Below are positions 8,898 through 17,464 of a DNA stretch of 64,000 nt, piece by piece. The position numbers and the translations under genes were made by a program. This stretch comes from Flagellimonas chongwuensis (lineage in GTDB: Bacteria > Bacteroidota > Bacteroidia > Flavobacteriales > Flavobacteriaceae): the NCBI RefSeq assembly GCF_013376415.1, contig NZ_WYET01000004.1, forward strand, positions 868,001-932,000. The letters run 5' to 3'. Below the pieces are notes generated by a model. The model made no database searches and was not told where the DNA came from. It saw nothing but the letters and a program-made list of their open reading frames with translations. Position 1 is the first letter of the stretch. Each line of letters opens with the position of its first letter.

Positions 8898-8994
8898 TTT
8901 CAAAATTTTAATTTTTTCTAAAAATATCATTTTTCAATTACCTAATCCATAAATTGCAACTCCCCTTTTTTAAAAATCTTCAAAAACTAACCGA

Positions 8995-10113
8995 ATGAAT
9001 CCCGCCGCGGAATATGATTATCTTATTGTTGGTGCTGGCCTTTATGGAGCGGTTTTTGCCTATGAAGCAACTAGGCGCAATAAAAAATGTTTGGTAATTG
9101 ACAAACGGGACCATCTTGGTGGCAATACCTATTGCGAAGACGTTAATGGAATTAATGTGCACAAATATGGCGCACACATTTTTCACACCAATGACAAAAC
9201 CATCTGGGATTATGTAAATAGCTTTGTTCCCTTCAACCGATACACCAACTCACCTTTGGCCAATTTTGAAGGCAAACTTTACAACCTTCCCTTCAATATG
9301 AATACATTTTACCAACTTTGGGGAACAAAAACCCCGGAAGAAGCGAAAGCAGTTCTTGCCCAACAGACCAGAAAATATCAAGATATTCAACCATCCAATC
9401 TCGAAGAACAAGCTCTTAAACTGGTCGGAGATGATATTTACACAAAATTAATCAAAGGGTATACCGAAAAACAATGGGGACGAAAGACCAGCGAACTACC
9501 TGCCTTTATTATAAAAAGGTTGCCATTGCGGTTTACGTACGATAACAACTATTTTAACGATGCCTACCAAGGCATACCCATTGGGGGCTACAACAAACTT
9601 ACCGAGGGATTGTTAAAAGGTATAGAATGCAGAACAAATATTGACTTCTTCAAAGAAAAAGAAGCCTTGACCGGTTTGGCGAAACAAATAGTTTTCACCG
9701 GAAAAATTGATGAATACTTTGATTATTGCCATGGTAAATTAGAATACCGAAGCTTGGATTTTAAACATGAAGTAGTGGATATGCAAAACTATCAAGGCAA
9801 TGCAGTTGTAAACTATACGGAATCTAACATCCCATATACCAGAATCATTGAGCACAAGCATTTTGAATTTGGGAAACAAAAAACGACGGTGATCACAAAG
9901 GAATACCCATTGGAAGCTTCATCAGAAAAAGAGCCGTATTATCCCATCAACGATGCAAAGAATACTGCTCTTTTTAAAGCCTATCAAGATATGGCCAAAA
10001 AAGAAACCACAATATTCGGGGGAAGGCTTGCCGAGTATAAATATTACGATATGCATCAGGTTATTGGGGCAGCTTTAAGTGAGACAAAGAGGTTGTTCAT
10101 CGAAAAATCTTAA
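8995..10113 (+). CDS. glf: UDP-galactopyranose mutase
   Basis: A 372-residue flavoprotein. The N-terminal dinucleotide fold YLIVGAGLYGAVFAYEA is followed by KRDHLGGNTY and YGAHIFHTND, both diagnostic of Glf. The enzyme converts UDP-galactopyranose to UDP-galactofuranose for surface glycans. Divergent to a galactofuranosyltransferase-like gene and upstream of three other glycosyltransferases, it anchors a small glycan locus. A short hairpin after its stop may be a weak terminator. Confidence 0.97.
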   Translation: MNPAAEYDYLIVGAGLYGAVFAYEATRRNKKCLVIDKRDHLGGNTYCEDVNGINVHKYGAHIFHTNDKTIWDYVNSFVPFNRYTNSPLANFEGKLYNLPFNMNTFYQLWGTKTPEEAKAVLAQQTRKYQDIQPSNLEEQALKLVGDDIYTKLIKGYTEKQWGRKTSELPAFIIKRLPLRFTYDNNYFNDAYQGIPIGGYNKLTEGLLKGIECRTNIDFFKEKEALTGLAKQIVFTGKIDEYFDYCHGKLEYRSLDFKHEVVDMQNYQGNAVVNYTESNIPYTRIIEHKHFEFGKQKTTVITKEYPLEASSEKEPYYPINDAKNTALFKAYQDMAKKETTIFGGRLAEYKYYDMHQVIGAALSETKRLFIEKS

Positions 10114-10159
10114 TCCTACACGCAACTCTAGATCCATATTACCGTCTAACTAAATAAAT

Positions 10160-10175
10160 AGCTCAAATTAGAGCT
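10160..10175 (+). terminator. Weak hairpin after glf
   Basis: Stem AGCTC (10160-10164) and GAGCT (10171-10175) around a 6-nt loop, followed by only three T. A CTAACTA motif (10146-10152) precedes it, as with two other terminators in the window. Low confidence as a terminator. Confidence 0.3.
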
Positions 10176-10209
10176 TTAACAAATATGAAGTAGGGAAATT
10201 GACGAGTCG

Positions 10210-10242
10210 ATTGTTTATAAGAAAAAGAAACGCCTAAACAAT
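10210..10242. repeat. 8-bp inverted repeat upstream of a glycosyltransferase gene
   Basis: ATTGTTTA (10210-10217) and TAAACAAT (10235-10242) are perfect inverted copies separated by 17 nt, 59 nt before the glycosyltransferase start. The right arm runs into a T tract, so it could act as a hairpin attenuator/terminator or an operator. No protein partner can be named. Confidence 0.35.
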
Positions 10243-10300
10243 TTTTACGCTACTTTTTTGTTATAGATTTGTAAAATATTAAACACTACACCAATAAATT

Positions 10301-11104
10301 ATGGCTGAATTGTGCACCCCAAAGCAAAAAATATCAGCACTTGTGATTACCTATAATGAAATGGGCTACATTGAAAAATGTATTGATTCCGTTTCTTTCG
10401 CTGATGAAATATTGGTCGTTGACTCTTACAGTACCGACGGCACTTACGAGTATCTTTTGAACCATCCAAAAGTAAAGGTGATTCAAAACCCTTTTGAAAA
10501 TTTCACCGCTCAAAAGTCGTTTACTCTTAAACAAGCAGCCAACGATTGGGTTTTATTCTTGGATGCCGATGAAGTGGTTACGGAAAGTCTTCAAAAGGAA
10601 ATCTTAGCAACCATTAATAATCCAGATGCCCACGAAGCTTATTGGTTCTACCGAAAGTTTATGTTCCAAAACGAACCTTTGAATTTCAGTGGTTGGCAAA
10701 CGGACAAAAATTATAGGCTTTTCCGAAAAAGCAAAGCTCATTTTACCGATCAAAAAATTGTTCATGAAACTTTGGTAGTGGATGGCAAATCTGGAATCCT
10801 TAAAGAAAAATTGATTCATTTTTGCTATAAAAACTATGAAGACTACAAAGGGAAAATGCTCAAGTATGGCCAATTAAAGGCCAAAGAGGATTTCTACAAG
10901 GAAAAGCATTTTAACTATGTCTTGATGACAGTGAAGCCCGTTTGGAAATTCTTCAACCACTATATCCTCCGTTTAGGGATTTTGGACGGCAAAAAAGGAT
11001 GGACCATTTGTTATTTGAACGCCCTTGGCGTTTTGGAGAGGTTCAGAGAGTTAAAACGTTTGGAAAAGAAAAACGAGCTTGCCTATTATTTGGTGATGCC
11101 ATAG
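10301..11104 (+). CDS. Family 2 glycosyltransferase, WaaE/KdtX-like
   Basis: A 267-residue GT-A enzyme. The N-terminus has SALVITYNEMGYIEKCIDSV, then DSYSTDGTYE and the metal-binding LFLDADEVV. The sequence around RLFRKSKAHFTDQKIVHE matches the WaaE/KdtX branch, whose known members add a beta-1,4-linked glucose to the inner core of lipopolysaccharide. A perfect TAGATTTG box at 10264-10271 lies 29 nt upstream. Its last 19 nt overlap the tail of the convergent glycosyltransferase gene. Confidence 0.88.
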   Translation: MAELCTPKQKISALVITYNEMGYIEKCIDSVSFADEILVVDSYSTDGTYEYLLNHPKVKVIQNPFENFTAQKSFTLKQAANDWVLFLDADEVVTESLQKEILATINNPDAHEAYWFYRKFMFQNEPLNFSGWQTDKNYRLFRKSKAHFTDQKIVHETLVVDGKSGILKEKLIHFCYKNYEDYKGKMLKYGQLKAKEDFYKEKHFNYVLMTVKPVWKFFNHYILRLGILDGKKGWTICYLNALGVLERFRELKRLEKKNELAYYLVMP

Positions 11105-11919
11105 TGCGTCCACACTACCTTTTTTGATCTGGTCTCTTTACGTATTGCTTGATTTTTAGCAATGGATTCTGGCGTTTTATAACCTCTCTTGTGATCTAAG
11201 TGTACACAGACTGCACTATAGCGCAATTGTTTGGATTTAATTCCAAAATTGAACAAGCGCTCTCCCAACTCACGGTCCTGTCCGCCATACTGCATGCGTT
11301 CATCAAAACCGTTTACGTTTAATATATCCTTTTTCCAACCTGAGGAATTATGCCCGTTCCAACTGGCATTGGTCGGAGTAACCGTATTCAATAACTTAGA
11401 TATTATTCCTCTAGCTGTAAGCTTGTTGTTCTTGAAAGTCTTAGGAATACCTTTTTCCTTAAGCCAATGAATGTTGAAACATTTCTGCTTTTCGATATCC
11501 TCCAAAGTAATCATTTTGGAAATGTTCATCGGAAGCATATAATACCCGCCCGAAATAAAATACCCCTGCTCCTTGTTAATGTAATGCACCTCTACAAAAT
11601 CCTCACGTGGAATACAATCACCGTCCGTCATAATAATGTAATCAGCATTACAGGCTTCGACCGCTTTATTTAAAATCCTAGATTTCTGGAAGCCATCATC
11701 CTCTTGCCACACATGAATGATGTTATAAAACACCTTCTTGGACATTTCCTCCAATAATGCTTTGGTCTTGGGACCAGAACCATCATCCGCAACAACCACC
11801 TCAAAATCCTTAAAAAGCTGGCAATTGAATCCCCACAACACCTTTTTCAGCCACTCTTCGGCATTATAGGTGCTAATGATTACTGATATTTTCGGTGATT
11901 CTGTTTCGTTTGGGTTCAT
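11086..11919 (-). CDS. Family 2 glycosyltransferase with galactosyltransferase-type C-terminal domain
   Basis: A 277-residue GT-A enzyme: ISVIISTYNAEEWLKK at the N-terminus, ADDGSGPKT for nucleotide binding, MTDGDCIP as the DxD-like metal site, and GFDERMQYGGQDRELGERL near 210-230, the acceptor-side motif of chondroitin-synthase/galactosyltransferase-like C-terminal domains. It probably transfers a hexose in surface glycan assembly. It converges on the WaaE-like gene with a 19-nt overlap. The -7 box lies only 5 nt before its ATG, so a leaderless mRNA is likely. Confidence 0.88.
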   Translation of the reverse strand: MNPNETESPKISVIISTYNAEEWLKKVLWGFNCQLFKDFEVVVADDGSGPKTKALLEEMSKKVFYNIIHVWQEDDGFQKSRILNKAVEACNADYIIMTDGDCIPREDFVEVHYINKEQGYFISGGYYMLPMNISKMITLEDIEKQKCFNIHWLKEKGIPKTFKNNKLTARGIISKLLNTVTPTNASWNGHNSSGWKKDILNVNGFDERMQYGGQDRELGERLFNFGIKSKQLRYSAVCVHLDHKRGYKTPESIAKNQAIRKETRSKKVVWTHYGITK

Positions 11920-11924
11920 CTGGG

Positions 11925-11932
11925 CAAAAATA
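11925..11932 (-). promoter_or_regulatory. Putative -7 box (TATTTTTG) directly ahead of a start codon
   Basis: Perfect TANNTTTG on the minus strand with only 5 nt between its G and the ATG at 11919. Transcription would begin at or next to the start codon. Confidence 0.5.
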
Positions 11933-11959
11933 GAAATATTAAATGTTATCTCATATGCT

Positions 11960-11967
11960 TAATTTTG
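11960..11967 (+). promoter_or_regulatory. Putative -7 box (TAATTTTG) of the glycosyltransferase at 11986
   Basis: Perfect TANNTTTG match 18 nt before the ATG, back to back with the divergent box at 11925-11932. Confidence 0.5.
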
Positions 11968-11985
11968 TGATTCTAAACTCCTAGA

Positions 11986-12801
11986 ATGAAGGTCAAGGAA
12001 ATTCCTGTGTCACTTTTTTATCAGGCCAATCTAACTTGGCAATCCAAAGAAAGGCTCATTGCTCAGAAAAAAAACATTCCAGTAATTGTTTCATTGGCAT
12101 CGATTCCATCTAGACTGAACATAGTCCATCTCACTATCCGCAGTTTGTTGAATCAAGATGTGTTGCCCCAAAAAATCTTGTTATGGCTACATGAAGACCT
12201 TAAGGATAAAGTTCCAAAAAAACTTATTGATTTAGTTGGAGACATCTTCAGTATAGAGTTTACCGACTACTATAGTTCTCATAGAAAATTGGTAGAGCCT
12301 CTAAAAATGTATCCAAACAAAATCATTGTGACTTGCGATGATGATATGATGTATCGTAAAAACTGGTTATCAAACCTTTATGAAGCCTATCAAAAGAACC
12401 CAGATAAAATCATTGCAAACCAAACACGGTGTATAACCTACAATGAATCGGGAGAGCTACTACCGTACAAACAATGGAATTCCGATTTAGCAGAATGCAA
12501 AAACAAAAAACTTATTTTACCTATCGGTGCAGGCGGAACGTTATATCCCCCCGATACAATGGACCAGCAAGTGTTTGAGCGAGACTTGTTTCTAAAACTG
12601 GCACCCAATGCGGACGACCTCTGGTTTAAAATCATGGGAATATTGAAAGGAACACAATCCATACAAGCCTATAACAGCGGAAAAGAACCGATTCCCATTT
12701 GGGGCTCACAAAAAGTCTCATTAAAAAAAGGAAATATCGGGATGGATAAAAACAGAGTACAATGGCAGGCTTTGACTGACCATTTTCAACTAAAATTCTA
12801 G
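11986..12801 (+). CDS. Glycosyltransferase of unknown specificity (GT-A-like)
   Basis: A 271-residue soluble protein. IPVIVSLASIPSRLNIVHLT followed by IRSLLNQDVLPQKILLWL resembles the start of a GT-A fold, and IVTCDDDMMYRKNWL gives an Asp-rich DxD metal site near residue 115. WGSQK near the C-terminus is a further family-like segment. Proteins of this type are found in capsule and lipopolysaccharide loci, often with little characterisation. Its place beside glf and three other transferases supports a surface-glycan role; donor and acceptor are unknown. It has its own -7 box. Confidence 0.75.
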   Translation: MKVKEIPVSLFYQANLTWQSKERLIAQKKNIPVIVSLASIPSRLNIVHLTIRSLLNQDVLPQKILLWLHEDLKDKVPKKLIDLVGDIFSIEFTDYYSSHRKLVEPLKMYPNKIIVTCDDDMMYRKNWLSNLYEAYQKNPDKIIANQTRCITYNESGELLPYKQWNSDLAECKNKKLILPIGAGGTLYPPDTMDQQVFERDLFLKLAPNADDLWFKIMGILKGTQSIQAYNSGKEPIPIWGSQKVSLKKGNIGMDKNRVQWQALTDHFQLKF

Positions 12802-12805
12802 AACA

Positions 12806-13366
12806 TTGACCGAAGAAATCAACAATTGCATTAAAGTGCTGCAAGAAGGTAGACTCATCCTCTACCCGACCGACACGGTCTGGGGCATAGGCTGCGATGC
12901 CACAAATCCGGAAGCCGTAAAAAAAGTGTATGCCCTTAAAAAGCGCGAAGACACCAAAGCACTCATTTGTTTAGTTGCCAATCAGGCCATGTTGGAACGC
13001 CACGTAAAAGCAGTGCCCGATGTGGCTTACGATATTATGGACCTCGCAACCAAACCAACGACTATAGTTTTTGATGAACCAATGCGGGTCGCCAGTAATC
13101 TAATCGCAGAAGACAATACATTGGCCATCCGCGTGGCTTCCGATAAATTTTGCCAGTACCTCATCAATAAATTCAAAAAACCGATAGTGTCAACTTCCGC
13201 CAATATTTCGGGCCACCCCACACCAAAACAATTCAAGGATATTGAGGAAGAAATTTTAAAAGGAGTGGACTATGTGGTAAATTTGCCCGATGAAAATATA
13301 AACCCTTCTCCCTCCTCCATCATTAAACTGAGTAATGACGGACAGGTGAAGGTTATTCGGGAATAA
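12806..13366 (+). CDS. L-threonylcarbamoyladenylate synthase (Sua5/YciO/YrdC family)
   Basis: A 186-residue protein starting at TTG, 4 nt after the upstream stop. The YrdC signature is clear: LILYPTDTVWGIGCDATN, KKREDTKALICLV, and STSANISGHPTP. The enzyme makes threonylcarbamoyl-AMP for t6A modification of ANN-decoding tRNAs. The short single-domain form lacks the Sua5 C-terminal domain, so it is TsaC-like. The CCA-adding enzyme starts 2 nt downstream, giving a tRNA-maturation pair. Confidence 0.92.
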   Translation: MTEEINNCIKVLQEGRLILYPTDTVWGIGCDATNPEAVKKVYALKKREDTKALICLVANQAMLERHVKAVPDVAYDIMDLATKPTTIVFDEPMRVASNLIAEDNTLAIRVASDKFCQYLINKFKKPIVSTSANISGHPTPKQFKDIEEEILKGVDYVVNLPDENINPSPSSIIKLSNDGQVKVIRE

Positions 13367-13368
13367 CA

Positions 13369-14799
13369 ATGGCGAAGGAATTCCATACAAAGGCAATACA
13401 ACATCCTATTTTTAAACTTATTGGTGAAGCTTCAGATGAGTTGGGCGTAGATGCTTACGTCATCGGTGGTTTTGTACGTGATTACTTTTTAAAAAGAGGT
13501 ACACCCAAAGATATTGATATCGTTGCCATTGGCAGTGGAATAGACCTTGCCAAAAAAGTAGCCTCCAAACTAAAGGGGAAACCAGAGATTTCGGTATTCA
13601 AGAATTTCGGTACGGCCATGATCAAGCACATGGATTTAGAGCTTGAATTTGTGGGTGCCCGCAAAGAAAGCTATAATCGGGACAGCCGAAAGCCCATTGT
13701 GGAAGACGGCACTCTGGAAGACGATCAAAACCGACGGGATTTCACCATAAATGCCATGGCCTTAGCATTGAACCAATCCAATTTTGGGGAGCTTTTAGAC
13801 CCTTTTGATGGTTTAGCAGACTTGGATAGGCAAATTATTCGCACCCCTTTGGAGCCCGGCATTACCTATTCTGATGACCCGCTTCGGATGATGCGCGCCA
13901 TCCGGTTTGCCGCACAATTGCATTTTACGATTGAGCTGCAATCCCTTCAGGCCATTACAGAGAACAAGGACCGTATCAAAATTGTTTCCAAGGAACGTAT
14001 CGTGGACGAACTCAACAAAATATTGATGAGTTCCAAACCATCTCTAGGATTTTCGTTGATGCACAAAACCGAGCTGCTACCTATACTATTGCCAGAGCTC
14101 ACCGCCTTACAAGGCATAGAGGAAATAGAAGGTCAACGCCATAAAGATAATTTTTGGCACACCCTGGAGGTCGTGGATAATATTTCCGAAACCACAGACA
14201 ACCTATGGTTACGATGGGCGGCTTTACTGCACGATATTGGAAAAGCACCCACCAAAAAATTCCATAAAAAAATCGGTTGGACCTTTCACGCGCATGAATT
14301 CGTCGGGGCCAAAATGGTCTATAAACTTTTTAAAAGACTTCGTCTTCCATTGAACGAGAAGATGAAGTTTGTACAGAAAATGGTATTGATGAGTTCAAGG
14401 CCCATCATTTTATCAGAAGACCACGTCACGGATTCTGCCGTACGACGATTGGTTTTTGATGCAGGGGATTTTGTGGAAGACTTGATGACGCTTTGTGAGG
14501 CCGACATCACAACAAAAAATCCGCGAAAACAGAAAAAATACAAGAACAATTTTAAGATTGTTCGTCAAAAAATAGTGGAAGTCGAGGAACGGGACCATAT
14601 CCGAAACTTTCAACCGCCAGTTTCCGGTGAAGAGATCATGAAGACCTTTAACTTGAAACCCTCCAAAGAAATCGGCATCATTAAGGACGCTATTAAAGAA
14701 GCGATTTTGGAAGGCGAAATTCCCAACGAATACGAGGCTGCCTACAATTTTATGTTGGAAAAAGGCAAAAAATTGAACCTAAAAGTCCATTCCGAATGA
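13369..14799 (+). CDS. CCA tRNA nucleotidyltransferase with HD domain
   Basis: A 476-residue class II poly(A) polymerase/CCA-adding protein. Motifs in order: YVIGGFVRDYFL, KDIDIVAIG with the metal-binding Asp residues, RRDFTINAMAL, the RNA-binding region after DDPLRMMRAIRFAAQL, and an HD hydrolase domain with LHDIGKAPTKK near residue 285. It adds or repairs the 3' CCA of tRNAs; the HD domain suggests additional phosphohydrolase activity as in E. coli Cca. The end overlaps the ctaA start as ATGA. Confidence 0.95.
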   Translation: MAKEFHTKAIQHPIFKLIGEASDELGVDAYVIGGFVRDYFLKRGTPKDIDIVAIGSGIDLAKKVASKLKGKPEISVFKNFGTAMIKHMDLELEFVGARKESYNRDSRKPIVEDGTLEDDQNRRDFTINAMALALNQSNFGELLDPFDGLADLDRQIIRTPLEPGITYSDDPLRMMRAIRFAAQLHFTIELQSLQAITENKDRIKIVSKERIVDELNKILMSSKPSLGFSLMHKTELLPILLPELTALQGIEEIEGQRHKDNFWHTLEVVDNISETTDNLWLRWAALLHDIGKAPTKKFHKKIGWTFHAHEFVGAKMVYKLFKRLRLPLNEKMKFVQKMVLMSSRPIILSEDHVTDSAVRRLVFDAGDFVEDLMTLCEADITTKNPRKQKKYKNNFKIVRQKIVEVEERDHIRNFQPPVSGEEIMKTFNLKPSKEIGIIKDAIKEAILEGEIPNEYEAAYNFMLEKGKKLNLKVHSE

Positions 14800-15809
14800 A
14801 TAAGAACAAATATGTAGTGTATTGGTTGTTAACTGGGTGTTTTCTAATTTTTGTGATGGTTCTGGTAGGCGGTATTACGCGGCTTACCCACTCTGGGCTT
14901 TCCATATCCGACTATAAATTGATTCACGGGACCATCCCTCCCATGAACGAACAAGAATGGCAAGAAGCCTTTGACCTATATAAACAATATCCAGAGTACC
15001 AAAAACTCAACAACCATTTCGGAATTGAGGAATTCAAGGATATTTATTTCTGGGAATGGCTACATAGGGTCATTGGACGATTTATAGGAGTGGTTTTTAT
15101 TTTACCGTTCCTCTATTTTCTCTTGAAAAGGAAATTGGACCGCCCAACTGTGAAAAAATGCTTGGTTCTGCTCTTTTTAGGAGGATTCCAAGGTTTTTTG
15201 GGCTGGTACATGGTAAAAAGTGGACTTGTGGACCGCCCAGATGTAAGTCACTTTAGACTGGCCGCGCACTTGACCACTGCGTTTATCACATTTGCTTACA
15301 GCCTTTGGGTCGCTCTGGACCTCATCTACCCATATAAGAAAGAAATCAATACAAAAATCAGAAACCTGATTCGATCGGGACTTGTGGTTCTATTGCTTCA
15401 AATTATTTGGGGCGCCTTTGTAGCAGGTTTGGATGCCGGTTTTATTCACAATCATTGGCCGTTGATGAGCGATGGCAAGTTGATTCACGAAACTGTTTAT
15501 ATTGAGCAGCAACCCGTTATCAAAAACTTTTATGAAGGTAAGAGCGGCGTACAGTTTGTGCACCGGTATTTGGCGTACATCGTAGTTGCGTTTATCGCAT
15601 TGATTTGGTATAGAACCCGTAAAATCCAACGTACTCCTCTTCAAGAAAAAGGATTAAAAACCCTATTGGGCTTAGTATTTGTCCAATTTTTATTGGGTGT
15701 ACTCACGTTGATTTACGCTGTGCCGCTTTGGTTGGGAATAGCGCATCAAATTGGTGCATTTTTCCTTTTGGCAGCCATGACTTTTACCCTGCACAGGTTC
15801 TCCAAATAA
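14796..15809 (+). CDS. ctaA: Heme A synthase, COX15/CtaA family
   Basis: A 337-residue membrane protein with about eight hydrophobic segments. The N-terminal VGGITRLTHSGLSI and the conserved FWEWLHRVIGR, HFRLAAHLTTAF, VQFVHRYLAY and GIAHQIGAF carry the His ligands of COX15-type (type 2) heme A synthases. It oxidises heme O to heme A for aa3-type cytochrome oxidase. Its ATG overlaps the stop of the CCA enzyme by four bases. Confidence 0.95.
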   Translation: MNKNKYVVYWLLTGCFLIFVMVLVGGITRLTHSGLSISDYKLIHGTIPPMNEQEWQEAFDLYKQYPEYQKLNNHFGIEEFKDIYFWEWLHRVIGRFIGVVFILPFLYFLLKRKLDRPTVKKCLVLLFLGGFQGFLGWYMVKSGLVDRPDVSHFRLAAHLTTAFITFAYSLWVALDLIYPYKKEINTKIRNLIRSGLVVLLLQIIWGAFVAGLDAGFIHNHWPLMSDGKLIHETVYIEQQPVIKNFYEGKSGVQFVHRYLAYIVVAFIALIWYRTRKIQRTPLQEKGLKTLLGLVFVQFLLGVLTLIYAVPLWLGIAHQIGAFFLLAAMTFTLHRFSK

Positions 15810-15822
15810 GGTCTATTTATTG

Positions 15823-15830
15823 TACCTTTG
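15823..15830 (+). promoter_or_regulatory. Putative -7 box (TACCTTTG)
   Basis: Perfect TANNTTTG match 22 nt before the start of the pRiA4b-ORF3-like gene. Confidence 0.5.
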
Positions 15831-15852
15831 TGCCCACTCTAAAATTTGATGG

Positions 15853-16359
15853 ATGATTTATAAAATCAGGATAATACTTGATGCTGAGGAAGATATCTTT
15901 AGAGATATCGAAATTGAAGACCAAAGTAGCTTGGAGGATTTTCACAATGCCATTACCCAAGCTTTTGGTTTTGAGGGAAGTGAAATGGCCTCTTTTTATA
16001 CTTGTGACGAGGAATGGAACCAAGATGAGGAAATAGCTCTTTTTGATATGAGCGAGAACGGTTCCGATATCCGTTTGATGAACGAGACCTCTATTGATGA
16101 TGTGCTTTCGGAAAACACCCCCAAAATGATTTACGTGTACGACTTTTTTAGCATGTGGACCTTTTTTGTGGAATTGGCAGACGTCGTCGAAAAAGAAGAT
16201 GGAAGGGTATATCCCAACCTATTGTTCACCTTTGGTGAACTCCCGGATGCCCCGCCGGAAAAACAGTTCGAAGCAGAGTCCAATGAAGAGGAAGAAGGAG
16301 ACTATGACGACCTTTTGGACAGCTACGACGATATGGACTTCGACGAAAACTGGAATTAA
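15853..16359 (+). CDS. Plasmid pRiA4b ORF-3-like family protein
   Basis: A 168-residue protein matching the pRiA4b ORF-3-like fold: IYKIRIILDAEEDIFRDIEI, then SLEDFHNAITQAFGF, then YVYDFFSMWTFFVELAD. The last 35 residues are extremely acidic. The family is sometimes named for an IS1096 passenger gene, but no transposase or terminal repeats are nearby, so here it is an ordinary chromosomal gene of unknown function. A TACCTTTG box lies 22 nt upstream. The nucleoid-associated protein gene follows after 46 nt on the same strand. Confidence 0.82.
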   Translation: MIYKIRIILDAEEDIFRDIEIEDQSSLEDFHNAITQAFGFEGSEMASFYTCDEEWNQDEEIALFDMSENGSDIRLMNETSIDDVLSENTPKMIYVYDFFSMWTFFVELADVVEKEDGRVYPNLLFTFGELPDAPPEKQFEAESNEEEEGDYDDLLDSYDDMDFDENWN

Positions 16360-16405
16360 CCGATCTCTTGACCAAGTTTTTTAACCATTAACATTTACTC
16401 TTAGC

Positions 16406-17464
16406 ATGCTAAACCTATATAACGCCCAAATTGAAAGTATTTCACTTCATCGTGTTGGCAATAAAAGTAAGAATGAGTCTGCCTTTTTATCCGCAGAACC
16501 TTTTTCACTGAACGATGAAATGGCAGGACTTTTAAAGGAATACTTTTTTAAACCGTTTAGGGAGAAAGAAGAAAACTACTATAAGTTTGGTCATGAGGTA
16601 GATTTGGAGTTCAATGAGGTTCATGCAGCGGTAACTGGTATTTTTGAAAATCCATCTGACAACCATAGACTTTCAAAAAAAATCACTACCTACCTTTTTG
16701 AGCAATCCAACCACCCACATATAAAGAGTGGGGAAGTTTACGTGGTCCATTTTTCCGATATGGTCATCGACAACCAAAAAACGGATGCCGTTGGTATTTT
16801 TAAAAGTGAGTTGAAGCACGATTTCCTTCAATTTGAAGAAAATGAGCACAACTTGGAGATTTTGATTCGACAAGGTATCAACATCAACAAGCTTGACAAA
16901 GGATGTATCGTATTCAACATCAACAAGGAAGAAGGCTTTAAAGTTCTTTCCGTAGATAGCAACCGTTATGATGCCAAATATTGGCTCGAAAACTTTCTAG
17001 GTGTGTTGCCGTTAACGGATGATAACTTCTACACCAAAAACTACCTGAAGTTCTGCCAGAACTTTGCAAAAGACGTTGTGCTTCCTGCAGAGGACAAGCA
17101 ACAAGAGGTTATGTTCATGAACCGTGCGGTGAACCACTTTGCCAAGAATGACAATTTTGAGGAGACCTCATTCTTGAACGAGGTTATGGAAAACCCTGAA
17201 CTCATACCAGAATTCAAGCATTACAAGGTTGAGAAAGGTCCAAAATATAGCATTGAGGATGTTTCCAATTTTGATATTGCGAACAAAGCTGTGAGCGATG
17301 CCCGTAAGAAAATCAAGAATGTCATCAACCTCGACACCAACATTCAGATAAAAATGGATTTTATCAACCCGGAATCCGCAGAAAAATTTGTGGAAAAAGG
17401 TTGGGACGAAGAAAGGCAGATGTACTACTACCTCGTGTATTTCAACAAAGAACAGAAAAGCTAG
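16406..17464 (+). CDS. Nucleoid-associated protein, NdpA/YejK family
   Basis: A 352-residue protein matching the 37-kDa nucleoid-associated family along its length, for example the N-terminal IESISLHRVGNKSKNE, GEVYVVHFSDMVID, and the C-terminal half around NIKIKMDF-like residues. E. coli YejK binds DNA and topoisomerase IV; the role in flavobacteria is not established. Its TAG stop shares a CTAG palindrome with the stop of the convergent gene, leaving no intergenic DNA. Confidence 0.88.
   Translation: MLNLYNAQIESISLHRVGNKSKNESAFLSAEPFSLNDEMAGLLKEYFFKPFREKEENYYKFGHEVDLEFNEVHAAVTGIFENPSDNHRLSKKITTYLFEQSNHPHIKSGEVYVVHFSDMVIDNQKTDAVGIFKSELKHDFLQFEENEHNLEILIRQGININKLDKGCIVFNINKEEGFKVLSVDSNRYDAKYWLENFLGVLPLTDDNFYTKNYLKFCQNFAKDVVLPAEDKQQEVMFMNRAVNHFAKNDNFEETSFLNEVMENPELIPEFKHYKVEKGPKYSIEDVSNFDIANKAVSDARKKIKNVINLDTNIQIKMDFINPESAEKFVEKGWDEERQMYYYLVYFNKEQKS

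Noticed and set aside
15853..16359. Mobile-element passenger gene (IS1096 TnpR-like naming of the family)
   Set aside because: There is no transposase, no terminal inverted repeats and no target duplication nearby; the gene sits in a normal housekeeping context.
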